Source of the DNA: Sorex araneus
Taxonomy: Eukaryota > Chordata > Mammalia > Eulipotyphla > Soricidae
Assembly: GCF_027595985.1 (NCBI RefSeq)
Contig: NC_073307.1
Coordinates: 121,499,678 to 121,563,677, forward strand
Length of the DNA stretch: 64,000 bases
Direction: 5' to 3'
Part shown: positions 21,346 to 33,000 of the stretch, piece by piece
Position numbering within the stretch: the first letter of the stretch is position 1
Layout of the letters: every line of letters begins with the position of its first letter
Notes under the pieces: model-generated
What the model was told of the DNA's origin: nothing
Database searches by the model: none
Seen by the model: the letters and a program-made list of their open reading frames with translations, nothing else
Program-made: the position numbers and the translations under genes

Positions 21346-21696
21346 AAATAAGAAGAATTTTTATTATCATCAGTGATTCTCATAGGTATACTGCTGCCCA
21401 TGTTACATTCCACCAAGTGACATTTCATATTATATAAGAGAGAAAATGAAACGGAAGAGATTAAAATAAGAAGGTCACACATTTTTGGAGTCTTTTGCTT
21501 GGATTCAATCTGATCTGATGAAATCCTGGAGTTTCTTTCTGAATTACAATTCTTCACAAGTAGGAAATATTCCAGATTCCTGATTTTCTCACTTCCTTGG
21601 CCATGCCACATTGCACAGTCTCAGGAGGAGACACTCCAGGGCAGGCTGTGAGGGACAGCAGCAGGACCCATAAGCCCAGCAGATCTCTGTTCTTAC
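21329..21696 (-). other. Putative 5' intron of MRGPR copy 1
   Basis: A consensus donor CTCAG|GTAAGAAC (boundary 21697/21696 on the minus strand) and a consensus acceptor TATGTTCCCAG (boundary 21329/21328) delimit a 368-base intron directly upstream of the coding exon. MRGPRX genes normally have noncoding 5' exons and a single coding exon. The frame is open through the candidate exon upstream of 21697 for about 80 bases but contains no ATG, so this exon would not restore a start codon. At the aligned place in copy 3 the donor GT is changed to AG, so this exon may be specific to copy 1. Confidence 0.45.
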
Positions 21697-22439
21697 CTGA
21701 GGTCTCCTCTCCAGGTCACCAACTCTGTATCCCTAGACAAATGAAGGAATAAGACTCCAATATGTCTGGTCTTTCAGTCCCCTTGTGTCAGCTCTCTGAA
21801 AACAGTAACCTCTCTTCTCATATACTTTAGTATGTTACAAAAGCCAAATCATTTTTGAGGGACACAATGGGTAGCTAAGAGAAGTTATTCAAGAAATGGA
21901 TAAAGAGTTACTGAGGGAGACATTTCAAAGCAAGATAAAGTTGGGTCAAATGTAAAATATACATCAAATGAATTAGTCACCATATTAAACATGTGATAAT
22001 AGAATAAAAAAGATTATATAATAAAAAGGATTATATGTTATTCTACTGTAGAAAGCTTTCTCTTTTTTCTTTGAGGAAATTTTTTACACTTAATAATTAT
22101 TTCTGGCTTCTATGTACTCTAAATCTATGAGATTATAGTTGGCTCATGGAAAGTTTATAATGAGAACTAAAATACTCTTATACTAATCACTTAAGTATAG
22201 ATAAAGTCAGTTTGGCAAAGGAGAAGTTTAATGGAATCAGTGGCTTCATTGTTTACTGAATTATGTTCTTTATGGGGGTATATAGAGAGATGATGTTTTG
22301 AGTTCTTAATAGGCAGTTTCATAAAGGAATACTACGGAAGGAAGTCAGATATTGGAAAGGTGACTTTACACTGAGTTGTTTGGGATTAAACTGCAGATAC
22401 TCATGAATTGCAATTTGAGAACAGATGGAAAGATTATTT

Positions 22440-23300
22440 GAATAAAAGCAACTTGTTTAAAGCTATTCAAGATAAAATATCTCTGTATTTATTCAGAAAA
22501 GTTAAGCTAGCAGGTAAAACTGTGCTGACAGTAAGAAGGTCACTGGAAGGCTGCATAGTGGGTCTTTTTTTATAATGGAATAATGTCTGGTGACTGAAAC
22601 ATTATGGAGAATGTGGTGTCTAAGAAACACTCCTAGATATAGAAATTTATTTCTTCTACTCCATACATGAGCAATTAAAAAATTAAAACTAATGAAAAAG
22701 ACTAAAATATTAATTTATTGCCCTCATTTTCACTTAGAGGAAAGGAAACAGAAGCACAAAGTGCTGGGCTGATAAGTCCCGTGTTTCATGAAAACAACTG
22801 CTATGGTCCTCTGTAAATAGATTGTGTCTGAATGTTTTTCTTTAACTAACCCTGCTAAATCACTAACATATCAGAATGAAATATATCTAAATATAAGGGA
22901 GAGAAAGAATTCAGAAATACTCATCAAGATCCCAGGAAGAATATCACAATTTAGTGTTTTGCTTTTGTTAGATAAAACAATTACAGAAGGTAAAGAAAAG
23001 AAAGAAAAGTATGAAGGAGAAAAATTGTTGTGAGCAGAAGCAAATGATTCATGTTGTGGGACACTGAGTGGAAAGAAGTAAACTAGGAGAAAACTGGGTG
23101 CTATTATAAATCTCTTGAGTAATCAAAGCATAAGTCCTTTTGTTCTGAGAAAAGAAAATCATTTCCCAATAAAGAGGAAGATTCACATCACATGAGGCCT
23201 CCCAGTTCAAAGAGTTTTCATCTCTCCAGAACTGAGAGGACTGAATTAACCGTCAAGGGTCTCTTGGTTCTGCTATTCATGGTAGCCTGTGAGGAGATGG
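22440..23300. repeat. Diverged MRGPR 5' flank block upstream of copy 1
   Basis: The CTATTCAAGATAAAA stretch near 22470 and the following 100-200 bases align with 61280-61430, and further patches match 61570 onward. The more diverged alignment indicates an older duplication between copy 1 and copy 3 than between the blocks at 1 and 61366. There is no gene. Confidence 0.55.
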
Positions 23301-23850
23301 AGTAAAACCATAAGATCATTACTGTCTATCAGGGAACCTGTGCTTTTTATTCATGAAGCTGAACAATAGAGGAAGTTACAATTAGTGGTTGTCTATTCCA
23401 AAAGCAATTAAAATATGTAATCTTCTGTTCTTATCATCAAACCCCATTTGATATAGATGTATCCTGTACCTACTATCCGTCCAAGGAGAGAAATCTCTGT
23501 GCCCAATTGGTGGACAGTCATTATTTCTGACACTGATAAATTCTAGGAAATGGAGACATTGACAGGAGTGAGTTGACAACCTCTCCTTGTGGGGTTCAGA
23601 GTTGACAGAAACTGTGAGGATCTTCCTGAAGACATAACTTCTCTCTGGTGTGCTTTCCTACACTCATAGCTACTCTTAATAACTACACCCAGAAATACAG
23701 CCATAACCCTTTATGAGTTTTGCTTACCTATGTTTATCTTTTAATTATACTGAAATCACAGCTCTTTGCTATTAACTCAATTAACAAGTTGTGATTACTA
23801 TTCCGTGCAAATTTACCTAAAACTCCCCTGTTAATAAAATTTTCCTTGAT

Positions 23851-24030
23851 GGAGTTGGAGCGATATTACAGAGTATAGGGCATTTATCTTGCACAGAGCC
23901 AACCTGGGTTCGATTCCCAGCATCCATATGGTCCCCCGAGCACTGCCTGAAGTAATTCCTGAGTGCATGACCCAGGAGTAACCCCTGTTCATCGCCAGTT
24001 GTGGCCCACAAACAAACAAACAAACAAAAT
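23851..24030 (+). mobile_element. Shrew-type SINE (SOR-like)
   Basis: Head GGAGTTGGAGCGATATTACA, box-B-like GGTTCGATTCC, body as in other copies, CAAA-rich tail. Flanked by AAATTTTCCTTGA (about 23838-23849) and AAAATTTCCTTGA (about 24026-24039), a target-site duplication. Confidence 0.92.
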
Positions 24031-24069
24031 TTCCTTGACCAAATTCTTCTTGTCATTCTACTTTAGGTT

Positions 24070-24071
<2 letters not shown>

Positions 24072-24105
<34 letters not shown>
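24072..24105. repeat. (GT)n microsatellite
   Basis: About 17 uninterrupted GT units within the upstream region of MRGPR copy 1. Confidence 0.97.
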
Positions 24106-24109
<4 letters not shown>

Positions 24110-24375
24110 AAAAGAACTTTTCCAAGATAAAACTGAGGACAAGATTATTAACCACAATTGTTGGAAGGGATACATATATTTAGATTTCTCTGCTATTAAA
24201 TCAGTAAAACAACATAATTCTTCCCATGACAGCAAATTGGAATGGGTTGGAGGATAGAATGGGAAGAGATTACAGTGAACGCAAACACTCTTGCTTTTCT
24301 TCTTAGATATTCAATTAAGTCTACCAGCCATCAAAGCACAAATGTGACTTTGGGAATAAAGTTGACAAAACATAC

Positions 24376-24470
24376 CTTCCCTCCATTCTTCCTTAGAAGT
24401 GACAAGTTGTCTTGTGTTGAAATGAAAAGTGTTCAGAGATCGAGGGTGGTTCAGAATGGTTCTCTGCCCT
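24376..24470 (-). other. Candidate distal noncoding 5' exon of MRGPR copy 1 (donor side)
   Basis: The donor-like AAG|GTATGT at 24376/24375 (minus strand) lies in a block that also occurs at about 43700-43770 and 63870-63970. At the third site the donor is a perfect CAG|GTAAGT; at the second the GT has become AT. It sits about 3.0 kb upstream of the coding exon, and the third-copy equivalent about 4.2 kb upstream, distances compatible with the far 5' exons of MRGPRX genes. The exon's 5' end cannot be placed from sequence alone. Confidence 0.35.
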
Positions 24471-24789
24471 GAAGCAGAGCCCCTGGAGGAATGGAACCTG
24501 GTGCATAAGGGAAGATTATAAAGTTTCTAAACAGGTCTTGTGATTTCCTTCCAATGAGATAACTGTAAATGATATAGTGTTGACCATTCTGGGTACGTTT
24601 CTCAACAGTTGATCTGATTAATTCCCTATCTCTCAATTCATACATCCCCAACCCAATATGGTGCACTTCCCTGCATGTGATTCTTGTATATTAAGTCAGT
24701 GTCAGCTATCTGCCTGGACTCTACAACCAAACAACATGATTAGGCATTTATTTATGTAAACATAATAAACACTTTCCTCCACAAGAAGA

Positions 24790-25895
24790 AAACTGCCAAC
24801 CTGATCAAAAAATGGGGTGATGAAATGAACAGAAACGTTCCCAAAGAAGAAATCCAAATGGCAGAGAGGCACATGAGAAAATTTTAAACATCACTAATCA
24901 TCAAGGATATGCATATCAAAACAACAATGAGGTATCATCTCACACCACAGAGACTGGCCCACATCCCAAAAAACAAAAGCAACCAGTGTTGGCGTGGATG
25001 TGGGGAGAGAGGGACACTCCTTCATTGCTGGTGGGAATGCCGACTGGTCAAGAACTTTTGGAAAACAATATGGACAATTCCCAAAAAATTAGAAAATTAG
25101 CTTCCATTTGACCCAGCAATACCACTTCTGGGAATATATCCTGGAGAGGCAAAAAGGTATAGCAGAGATGACACCTGCATTTCTATGTTCATTGCAGCAC
25201 TGTTTACAATAGCCACAATCTGGAAAAAACCAGAGTGCCAAAAAACAGATAACTGGTTAAAGAAACTTTGGTATATCTACACAATGGAATACTATGTAGC
25301 TGTCAGAAAACATGAAGTCATGAAATTTGCATATGTGGATCAACATGGAAAGTATCATGCTGAGTGAAATGAGTCAGAAAGAAAGAGACAGACATAGAAA
25401 GATTGCACTCATGTGGAATAGAAAGTAGCTGAGAAGTACAAGCTTGCAATGATACAATTTCTGGCAGATATTTCTTTGTACTTAGTTACTTAAATACTAA
25501 AATACAGAAATCCAAAACCGTGTGGCCACTAATGCGGCCACTTGACCTCATATCTCTTCATTCTCAGCAATGGAAAACAAATTATCAAATGCTTCCTTTT
25601 CAGCGGTCCGACATTAAGGGGGAGAAACTCCAAACAATAATAGCGATTTTTTTGTTGAAATATTGAATATAATCAAAGTAAAGTGAAAGTAAAGTGAAAT
25701 TTGTCAGTTACATAGTCAGGGTGAGGGACTGGGAAGGTGGCGGGGACGGGGGGGAGGTATACTGTGATTCTTGGTGGTGGAATATGTGCACTGGTGAAGG
25801 GATGGGTGTTTGAGCATTGTGTAACTGAGACTTAAATCTGAAAGCTTTGTAACTTTCCACATGGTGCTTCAATAAAAGAATAAATTAATTTAAAA
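24790..25895 (+). mobile_element. 5'-truncated L1 with type-2 3' UTR
   Basis: ORF2 C-terminus ([32 protein letters not shown]) is followed at about 25425 by a 3' UTR that differs from the other L1s: TTTCTGGCAGATATT, CTCAGCAATGGAAAAC, GGTATACTGTGATTCTTGG. This links the 3' parts of the elements at 2822-4150 and 15325-16157 to a genuine L1 subfamily. Frameshifted and dead. Confidence 0.9.
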
Positions 25896-25928
25896 AATTT
25901 CTTATTTAATATTTAAAAACTCTATTGC

Positions 25929-26100
25929 AGGGCCAGAGTGATAGTACATCAGGTAGGGCATTTACCTTGCAACCAGTCTACCAGGGTTTATCCCTGGCAT
26001 CCCACATGGTCCCCCAAGGACTGTCAGGAGTAATTCCTGGGTGCAGAGCCAGCTATAACTCCTGAGTGTTGCTGGGTGTGGTTCACAAAAAAATAAACAA
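25929..26100 (+). mobile_element. Shrew-type SINE (SOR-like), diverged
   Basis: GGGCCAGAGTGATAGTACAT head, ATCCCACATGGTCCCCCAAG and GGTGTGGTTCAC body, A-rich tail. Confidence 0.88.
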
Positions 26101-26115
26101 ATCCAAAAATTTCTA

Positions 26116-26285
26116 CTGCACCAGAGTAATAATACAATGTATATGGTTCTTGCCTTGCAGGCAGCCAAAGCAGGATCAATCTCCAGAATCCCTTACAGTC
26201 CCACAGAGCCTGCCAGGAGTAAACCTTGAGTGTTGAACCAGGAGTAAGCCCTAAGCACTGCTGGATGTGATCCAAAAGAAAGGCA
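26116..26285 (+). mobile_element. Shrew-type SINE (SOR-like), old
   Basis: Same element order with many changes (CTTGCCTTGCAGGCAGCC, CCAGGAGTAAGCCC, GATGTGATCC). Confidence 0.75.
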
Positions 26286-26340
26286 TACAAATGAGCAACC
26301 TCAACCAAAAGATACAACAAGACTCTGTGTATTCTATTTT

Positions 26341-26511
26341 TATTTTTTGGTTTTTGGGTCACACCTGGAGATGCACAGGGGTTATTCCTTGCTCTGCACT
26401 CAGAAATTACTACTGGTGATGCTCATGGGACCATATGGGATGCTGGGAATTGAACCAGGGTCGGCCGCGTGCAAGGCAAACGCCCTACCCGCTGTGCTAT
26501 CTCTCCAGCCA
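26341..26511 (-). mobile_element. Shrew-type SINE (SOR-like), young
   Basis: Near-consensus copy in reverse (TGTGCTATCTCTCCAGCC at the head end). It is flanked by ACAAGACTCTGTGTATTCT (26318-26336) and ACAAGACTTTGTATTCT (26511-26527), a target-site duplication. Confidence 0.93.
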
Positions 26512-26534
26512 CAAGACTTTGTATTCTTTCTTTG

Positions 26535-29500
26535 TTTTGTTTTTTAAATTTTTATTAGTGAATCACCGTGGGGTACAGTTACAAACCTATGAATTTTCAT
26601 GTCTGTATTTAGTTTACATCCCTCTACCAGTACCCATTAGCCTCCACCAATGATCCCTAGTATCACTCCCACCACCCCCATCCCAACCCCCATCACCCCA
26701 TCCTGCCTTTGCAATAGGACATGCCCTTTTGTTCTCTCTCCTGTTGGATGTTGTAATTTGAAATAGATATTGAGTGGCCATTATATTCTATATATAGTCT
26801 ACTTTTGGTACGCAGCTTTCAACCTGAGTGAGTCCTCCCAACATTGTCTACTAGGTGTTCCCTTTTCTGTCTCTGCTGCCTTTCCCCCCAGCATGTGAGG
26901 CCAGTTTCCAAGCTGTGCAGCAGACCTCCTGCTTCTTATCTCAAATACTCTTGGGTGTTAGTGTCCCATTCTGCTACTTTATAGTCCGCATATAAGTGTG
27001 ATCTTTCTAGGTCTGTCTTTTTCTTTCTGACTCATTTCACTCTCCATGTTGATCCACTTATATGTGATTTTCGTGACTTCATCTTTTCTAACTGTTGCAT
27101 AGTATTCTATTGTGTAGATGTACCAAAGTTTCTTTAACCAGTCATCTGTTTTGAGGCACTTGGGTAATTTCCAGATTTTGGCTATTATAAATAATGCTGC
27201 AATGAACATACAAAAGATGTCATTTCTTCGATGTTTTTTTGACTCTCCGGGATATATTCCTAAGAGTGGTATTGCTGGGTCAAATGGGAGCTCAATTTCT
27301 AGTTTTTTGAGAATCATCCATATTGTTTTCCAAAAGGGCTGAACTAGTCGGCATTACCACCATCTATTGAGAGTCCTTTTCTCCCCACAACCACGCCAAC
27401 AATGGTTGCTTTTGTTTTTTGGGATGTGGGCCAGTCTCTGTGGTATGAGATGATATCTCATTTTTGTTTTGATCTGCATCTCCCTGATGAGTAGTGTTGT
27501 AGAAAATTTTCTCATGTGCCTCTCAGCCATTCGGTTTTCTTCTTTGGGAAAGTTTCTGTTCACTTCATCACCCCAGTTTTTGATTGGGTTGGCAGTTTTG
27601 TTCTTGTGGAGTTCAACCAATTCCTTGTATATACTTGATATCAACCCCTTATCAGATGAGTATTGGGTAAATATCCTTTCCCATTCTGTAGACTGTCTTT
27701 GTATTTTGGTCACTGTTTCTTTCGAGGTGCAGAAGCTTCTTAGTTTAAATTAGTCCCATTTGTTTATCTTTGTTTTCACTTGATTTGCCAGTGGCGTGTC
27801 ATCTATGAAGATACCGTTGGCTTCAATGTTGTAGAAGGTTTTGCCTACCTTGTATTCAATGTTCCTTAGGGATTCTGGTATGATGTTGAGGTCTCTAATC
27901 CATTTTGACCTGACTTTTGTACATGGTGATAGGTGGAGATCTATGCCCAATGTTTTGCCTGTAGCTGTCCAGTTTTGCCAGCAAAGTTTGTTAAACAAGC
28001 TTTCCTTGCTCCACTTCACATTTCTTGCTCCCTTATCAAAGATTAGATGTTCATATATTTGGGGTGTTGTGTCAGACTATTCAACCGTGTTCCATTGGTC
28101 TGCAGCTCTGCCTTTGTTCCAGTACCAAGCTGTTTTAATGACTACCGCTTTGTAGTAGAGTTGGAAGTTGGGGAGGTTAATTCCTTTCATTTTCTTTTTC
28201 CCAAGAATTGCTTTAGCTATTCATGGGGGCTTATTGTTCCATATCAATTTCAGGAGTGCTTGTTTCATTTCTTTGAGGAAGGTCAAGGGTATCGTTATAG
28301 GGATCGCATTGAATTTGTACAATGCTTTGGGGAGTATTGCCATTTTGACAATTCTTCCAATCCATGAGCAGGGTATATATTTCCATTTCCTCGTGTCCTC
28401 TTTTACTTCCTCAAGTAGTGTTTTGTAGTTTTCTTTATACAAGTCCTTTACCTCCTTAGTTAAGTTGATTACAAGGTACTTGATCTTTTGAGGCACAATT
28501 GTGAAGGGATTGCTTTTATCATTTCGCCTTTTTATATTCCATTATTTGCGTATAAAAAAGCCACGGCCATTTGGGTATTAATTTTATAACCTGCAACTTT
28601 ACTATATGAGTCTATTGTTTCTAAGAGTTTCATGATAGAGGTTTAGGGTTCTCTAAGTTTAGTATCATATCATCTGCGAATAGAGAGAGCTTGATTTCTT
28701 CCTTTCCTATCTGAATGCCCTAAATATCTTTTTCTTGCCTAATCGCTATGGCAAGTACTTCCAGTACTATGTTGAACAGATGTGGAGAGAGTGGTCATCC
28801 CTGTCTCGTCCTTGTTCTTAGACGGAATGTTATTTTTCCCCATTGAGTACGATGCTTGCCGTAGGCCTGTGATAAATGGCTTTGACTATATTGAGGAAAG
28901 TCTCTTCTATACCCATTTTGGCGAGAGTTTTCATCATAAACAGGTGCTAGATCTTGTCAAATGCTTTCTCTGCATCTATTTATATGATTATATGATTTTA
29001 TCTTTTCTTTTGTTGATATGGTGGATTATGTGCATTGATTTCCAGATGCTAAACCATTCTTGCAACCCCTGCATGAATCCAACTTGATCATGGTGTATGA
29101 TCTTTTTTATGAGTCGTTGAAAATTCTATTTGCCAATATTTTGTTGAGGATCTTCGCATCTGTGTTCATCAGGGATATTGGCCTGTTGCTTTCTATTTTA
29201 GTGGTATCTTTATTTGCTTTTGGTATTAGGGAGATATAAGCCTCATAGAAACTGTTTGGGAGAGTTTCTGTTTCTTCAATTTCCTGGGAAACCTTGAGAA
29301 GAACTGACAATAATTCATCTTTAAATGTTTGGAAGAATTCAGCAATGAATCAGTCTGTTTGGGGGAAGACTTTTGATTACAGTTTCAATTTCCTTGATAT
29401 TAATAGCACTATTCAGGTACTCCAGGTCTTCTTCGTTTTGCTTTGGGAGATTATAGGGATCCAGGAATTTATCTGTTTCTTCTAGGTTCTCTTTTTTTGT

Positions 29501-29541
29501 GGCATTCAGATTTTCAAAGTATTCTCTGGTAATCTTTTGAA
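26535..29541 (-). mobile_element. 5'-truncated L1 (about 3 kb)
   Basis: 3' UTR from 26535, ORF2 C-terminus (26979-27317, 27354-27713 with [11 protein letters not shown]), connection and reverse transcriptase parts to about 29310, then an abrupt end within ORF2 near 29541. A short repeat TTTCTTTG (26527-26534 and 29542-29549) may be the target-site duplication. Multiple frameshifts; dead. Confidence 0.92.
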
Positions 29542-29576
29542 TTTCTTTGAAGACTGCACTCTAACTCCAACTTTTT

Positions 29577-30060
29577 TTGTTTTATTGACATGACTTAAAC
29601 AGTTTATACATTTTTACAATAGATAACAAGACTTTATGGTATGCAAAACAATTTAGAATTAGACATGAAAATAAATTGAATTGTCAAGAATATGCTAATA
29701 ATTAAAATGGAAACTGTACTGTATGAAATGAATCCAATTATGGACATACAAATATGATAAAACGATCACAATTTGTAACTTGAAATTTTACAAAATTATA
29801 TTTTTCTCACTGAAACATAAATCTACAAAACATTGATTTACAAAGTGTGATACAATAGATTATCGTAAGTGTCCCTCCTACATTGAGTAAACACCATGAT
29901 TTTATGAAGTTGGTCACGATGATTTGTTACTGTCATTCATTCAACATTCCAACATCCGTTCCTCAGCCATTGTCACCTTCCCCCATTTGTGTCCAAGTTT
30001 CGAATCATCCCTCAAAAATGCCTATTACACTTTTTAATGAAGCAAAATTGAAACTACTTT
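29577..30060 (-). mobile_element. Old retroelement 3' end and AT-rich flank
   Basis: AT-rich sequence ending in an L1-like antisense tail (ACATCCGTTCCTCAGCCATT, CCCCATTTGTGTCC). Loose similarity to 46130-46400. No gene. Confidence 0.4.
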
Positions 30061-30064
30061 TTTA

Positions 30065-33000
30065 CTTTTTAAAAAATATTTTATTATATTTTTAATAAAT
30101 CACCATGAGGTACAGTTACAGTCTTACAAACATTTGTGCTTATGTTTCAGTCATACAATGATTGAGTACCCATCCCTCCACCAATGCCCATTTTCCACCG
30201 CCAGTGTTCACAGTATCTCTTATACCACCCCCACCCCAACCACTCCAACCCCCCTCTGTAGCAGGTGCATTTCCTTTTACTCTCTCTCTCCCTTTGGATG
30301 TTGTGGTTTGCAATACAGGCATTATGTGACCATCATATTCAGTCTATAGTCTACTTTCAGCACACATCTCCCATCCCGAGCAAGTCCTCCAAGCATCATT
30401 TACTTGGTGGTCCCTTCTTTATCTGAACTGGCTATTCCCCCAGCATGTGAAGCTGGTTTCCAGGCCATGTAGCAAATCTGCTGGCCCTTATCTTTACTGT
30501 GCTTATGTGTTAGTCTCCCATTCTGCTACTTTATATTCCACAAATGAGTGCAGTCCTTCTATGTCTGTCCCTCTCTTTCTGACTCATTTCACTTAGCATG
30601 ATACTCACATTCTGATCCACTTACATGCAAATTTCATGACTTCATTTTCTAACATCTGCATAGTATTCCATTGAGTAGAAGAACCAAAGTTTTATTTTTT
30701 AAAAAAAAATTTTATTAGTGAATCACGTGGGGTAAAGTTACAGACTTACAAATTTTCATGCTTAAGTTTCAGTCATACAGTGATTGAGTACCCATCCCTC
30801 CACCAGTGCCCATTTTCCACCACCACTGGTCCCAGCATCCCTCCCACCACCCCCACCCTGTCCCCTTCACCCCACACCACATCTGTGGCAAGGCATTCCC
30901 TTTTGCTCTCTATCTTTGGGTGTTGTGGTTTGCTACAGAGGTATTAAGTAGGCATCATGTTCAGTCTATAGTCTATTTTCAGCCCATATCTCCCATTTCT
31001 AGTGGGTCCACCTGGCACCTTTACTTGGAGATCCCTTATCTATCAGAGGTTCTACTTCACCTACCATGATGAGGCCAGCTTCCATGCTGTGGAATAGTCC
31101 TTCTGGTACTTATCTCTAAAATTCTTGGATGTTAGTCTCCCATTCTGTTACTTTATATTCCACAAATGAGTGCAATCTTTCTATGTCTGTTCCTCTCTTT
31201 CTGACTCATTTCGCTTAACATACTTTCCATGTTGATCCACCTATATGCATATTTTGTGACTTCATCTTTTCTGACAGATGCATAGTATTCCATTGTGTAG
31301 ATGTACCAAAGTTTCTTTAACCAGTCATTGCAGCACTGTATACAATAGTCAAAATCTGGGGAAAGAACAGAGTGTCAGTTTCTTTTTTAAAAATTTTTTT
31401 ATTTTTTAAACTTGTACCAAAGTTTCTTTAACCAGTCATTTGTTCTTGGGTACTCGGGTTTTTTCTAGATTCTGACTATTTTGAACAGTGCTGCAATGAA
31501 TATATAGGTGCACATGGCACTTTTACTATACTTTTATGCATCTCCGGTATATATTCCCAGAAGTGGTAATGCTGGGGTCAAATAGGAGCTCAATTTCAAA
31601 TTTTTTGAGAAGTGTTAATAGTGTTTTCCAAAAGAGCTGAACCAGTCGGCATTACCACCAGCAGTGAAGGAGAGTCCCTTTCTCCCCACATCCACACCAA
31701 CACCAGTCGCTTTTGTTCTTTAGGATGTGGGCCAGTCTCTGTGGTGTGAGATGGTATCTCATTGTTGTTTTGATCTGCATCTTCCTCTTCCTGATTATCA
31801 GTGATGAGGGACGTTTTTTCATGTGTCTTTTAGCCATTTGGATTTCTTCCTTGAGAAAGTTTCTGTTCTGTTTCATCTCCCTATTTTCTGGTAGGGTTGG
31901 ATGTTTTCTTCTTCTGGAGTTCGGTTAGTGCCTTGTAAGTCCTTGATATCAACCCCTTGTCGGATGGATATTGGGTGAATATCCGTTCCCATTCTGTAGA
32001 CTGTCTTTTTATTCTGGTCACTGTATCTTTTGTGGTACGGAAGCTTCTCAGTTTAAAGTAGTCCCATTTGTTGATCTCTATTTCCACTTGCTTGGTCAGT
32101 GGCACGTCATCTTTGAAGATACCTGTAGCTTGAATGTCGTGAAGGGTTTTGCCAACCTTGTCTTGAATGTACCTTATGGATTCTGGACTAATGTTGAGGT
32201 CTTTAATCCATTTTGATCTGACTTATGTGCATGGTGTTATGTATAAGTCTGAGCCCATTTTTTTTGCATGTAGCTGTCCAGTTTTGCCAGCACCATTTGT
32301 TAAAGAGGCTTTCCTTCCTCCACTTTACACTTTTTGCTCCCTTATCAAAGATTAGATGATCATATATTTGAGGGTGTGTGTAAGGATATTCTGCCCTGTT
32401 CCATTGGTCTACTGCTCTGACTTTGTTCCCCTACCATGCAATTTTAATTATTACTGCTGTGTAGTAGAGTTTGAGGTTGGGGAAAGTGATGCCTCCCATC
32501 TTTTCCCCCAAAATTTCTTTAGCTACTCGTGGGAGTTTGTTGTTGCATATGAATTTTAGGAGTCTTTGTTCCAGTTCCTTGAAGAATGTCATGGGTATCC
32601 TTATAGCGATCATACTGAATCTGTATAGTGCTTTGGGAAGTATTGCCATTTTGACAATGTTAATTCTCCCAATCCATGAACAGGGGATGTGCTTCCATTT
32701 CCTCGTGTCCTCTTTTATTTTGTGAAGTAACGTTTTGTAATTTTCTCTCTACAGGTCCTTCACCTTTTTAGTTAAGTTGATTACAAATTACTTGATTTTC
32801 AGAGGCATGATTGTGAACAGGATTGCTTTTTTCATATAACTTTCTTCTCTCTCATTACTTGCATATAGGAAAGCCATGGACTTTTGGGTATTGATTTTAT
32901 AGCCTGTGACTTTACTCTACAAGTCTATTGTTTTGAAGAGATTCTTGGTAGAGTCTTTGGAGTTCTCTAAATATAATATTATATCATCTGCGAATAGTGA

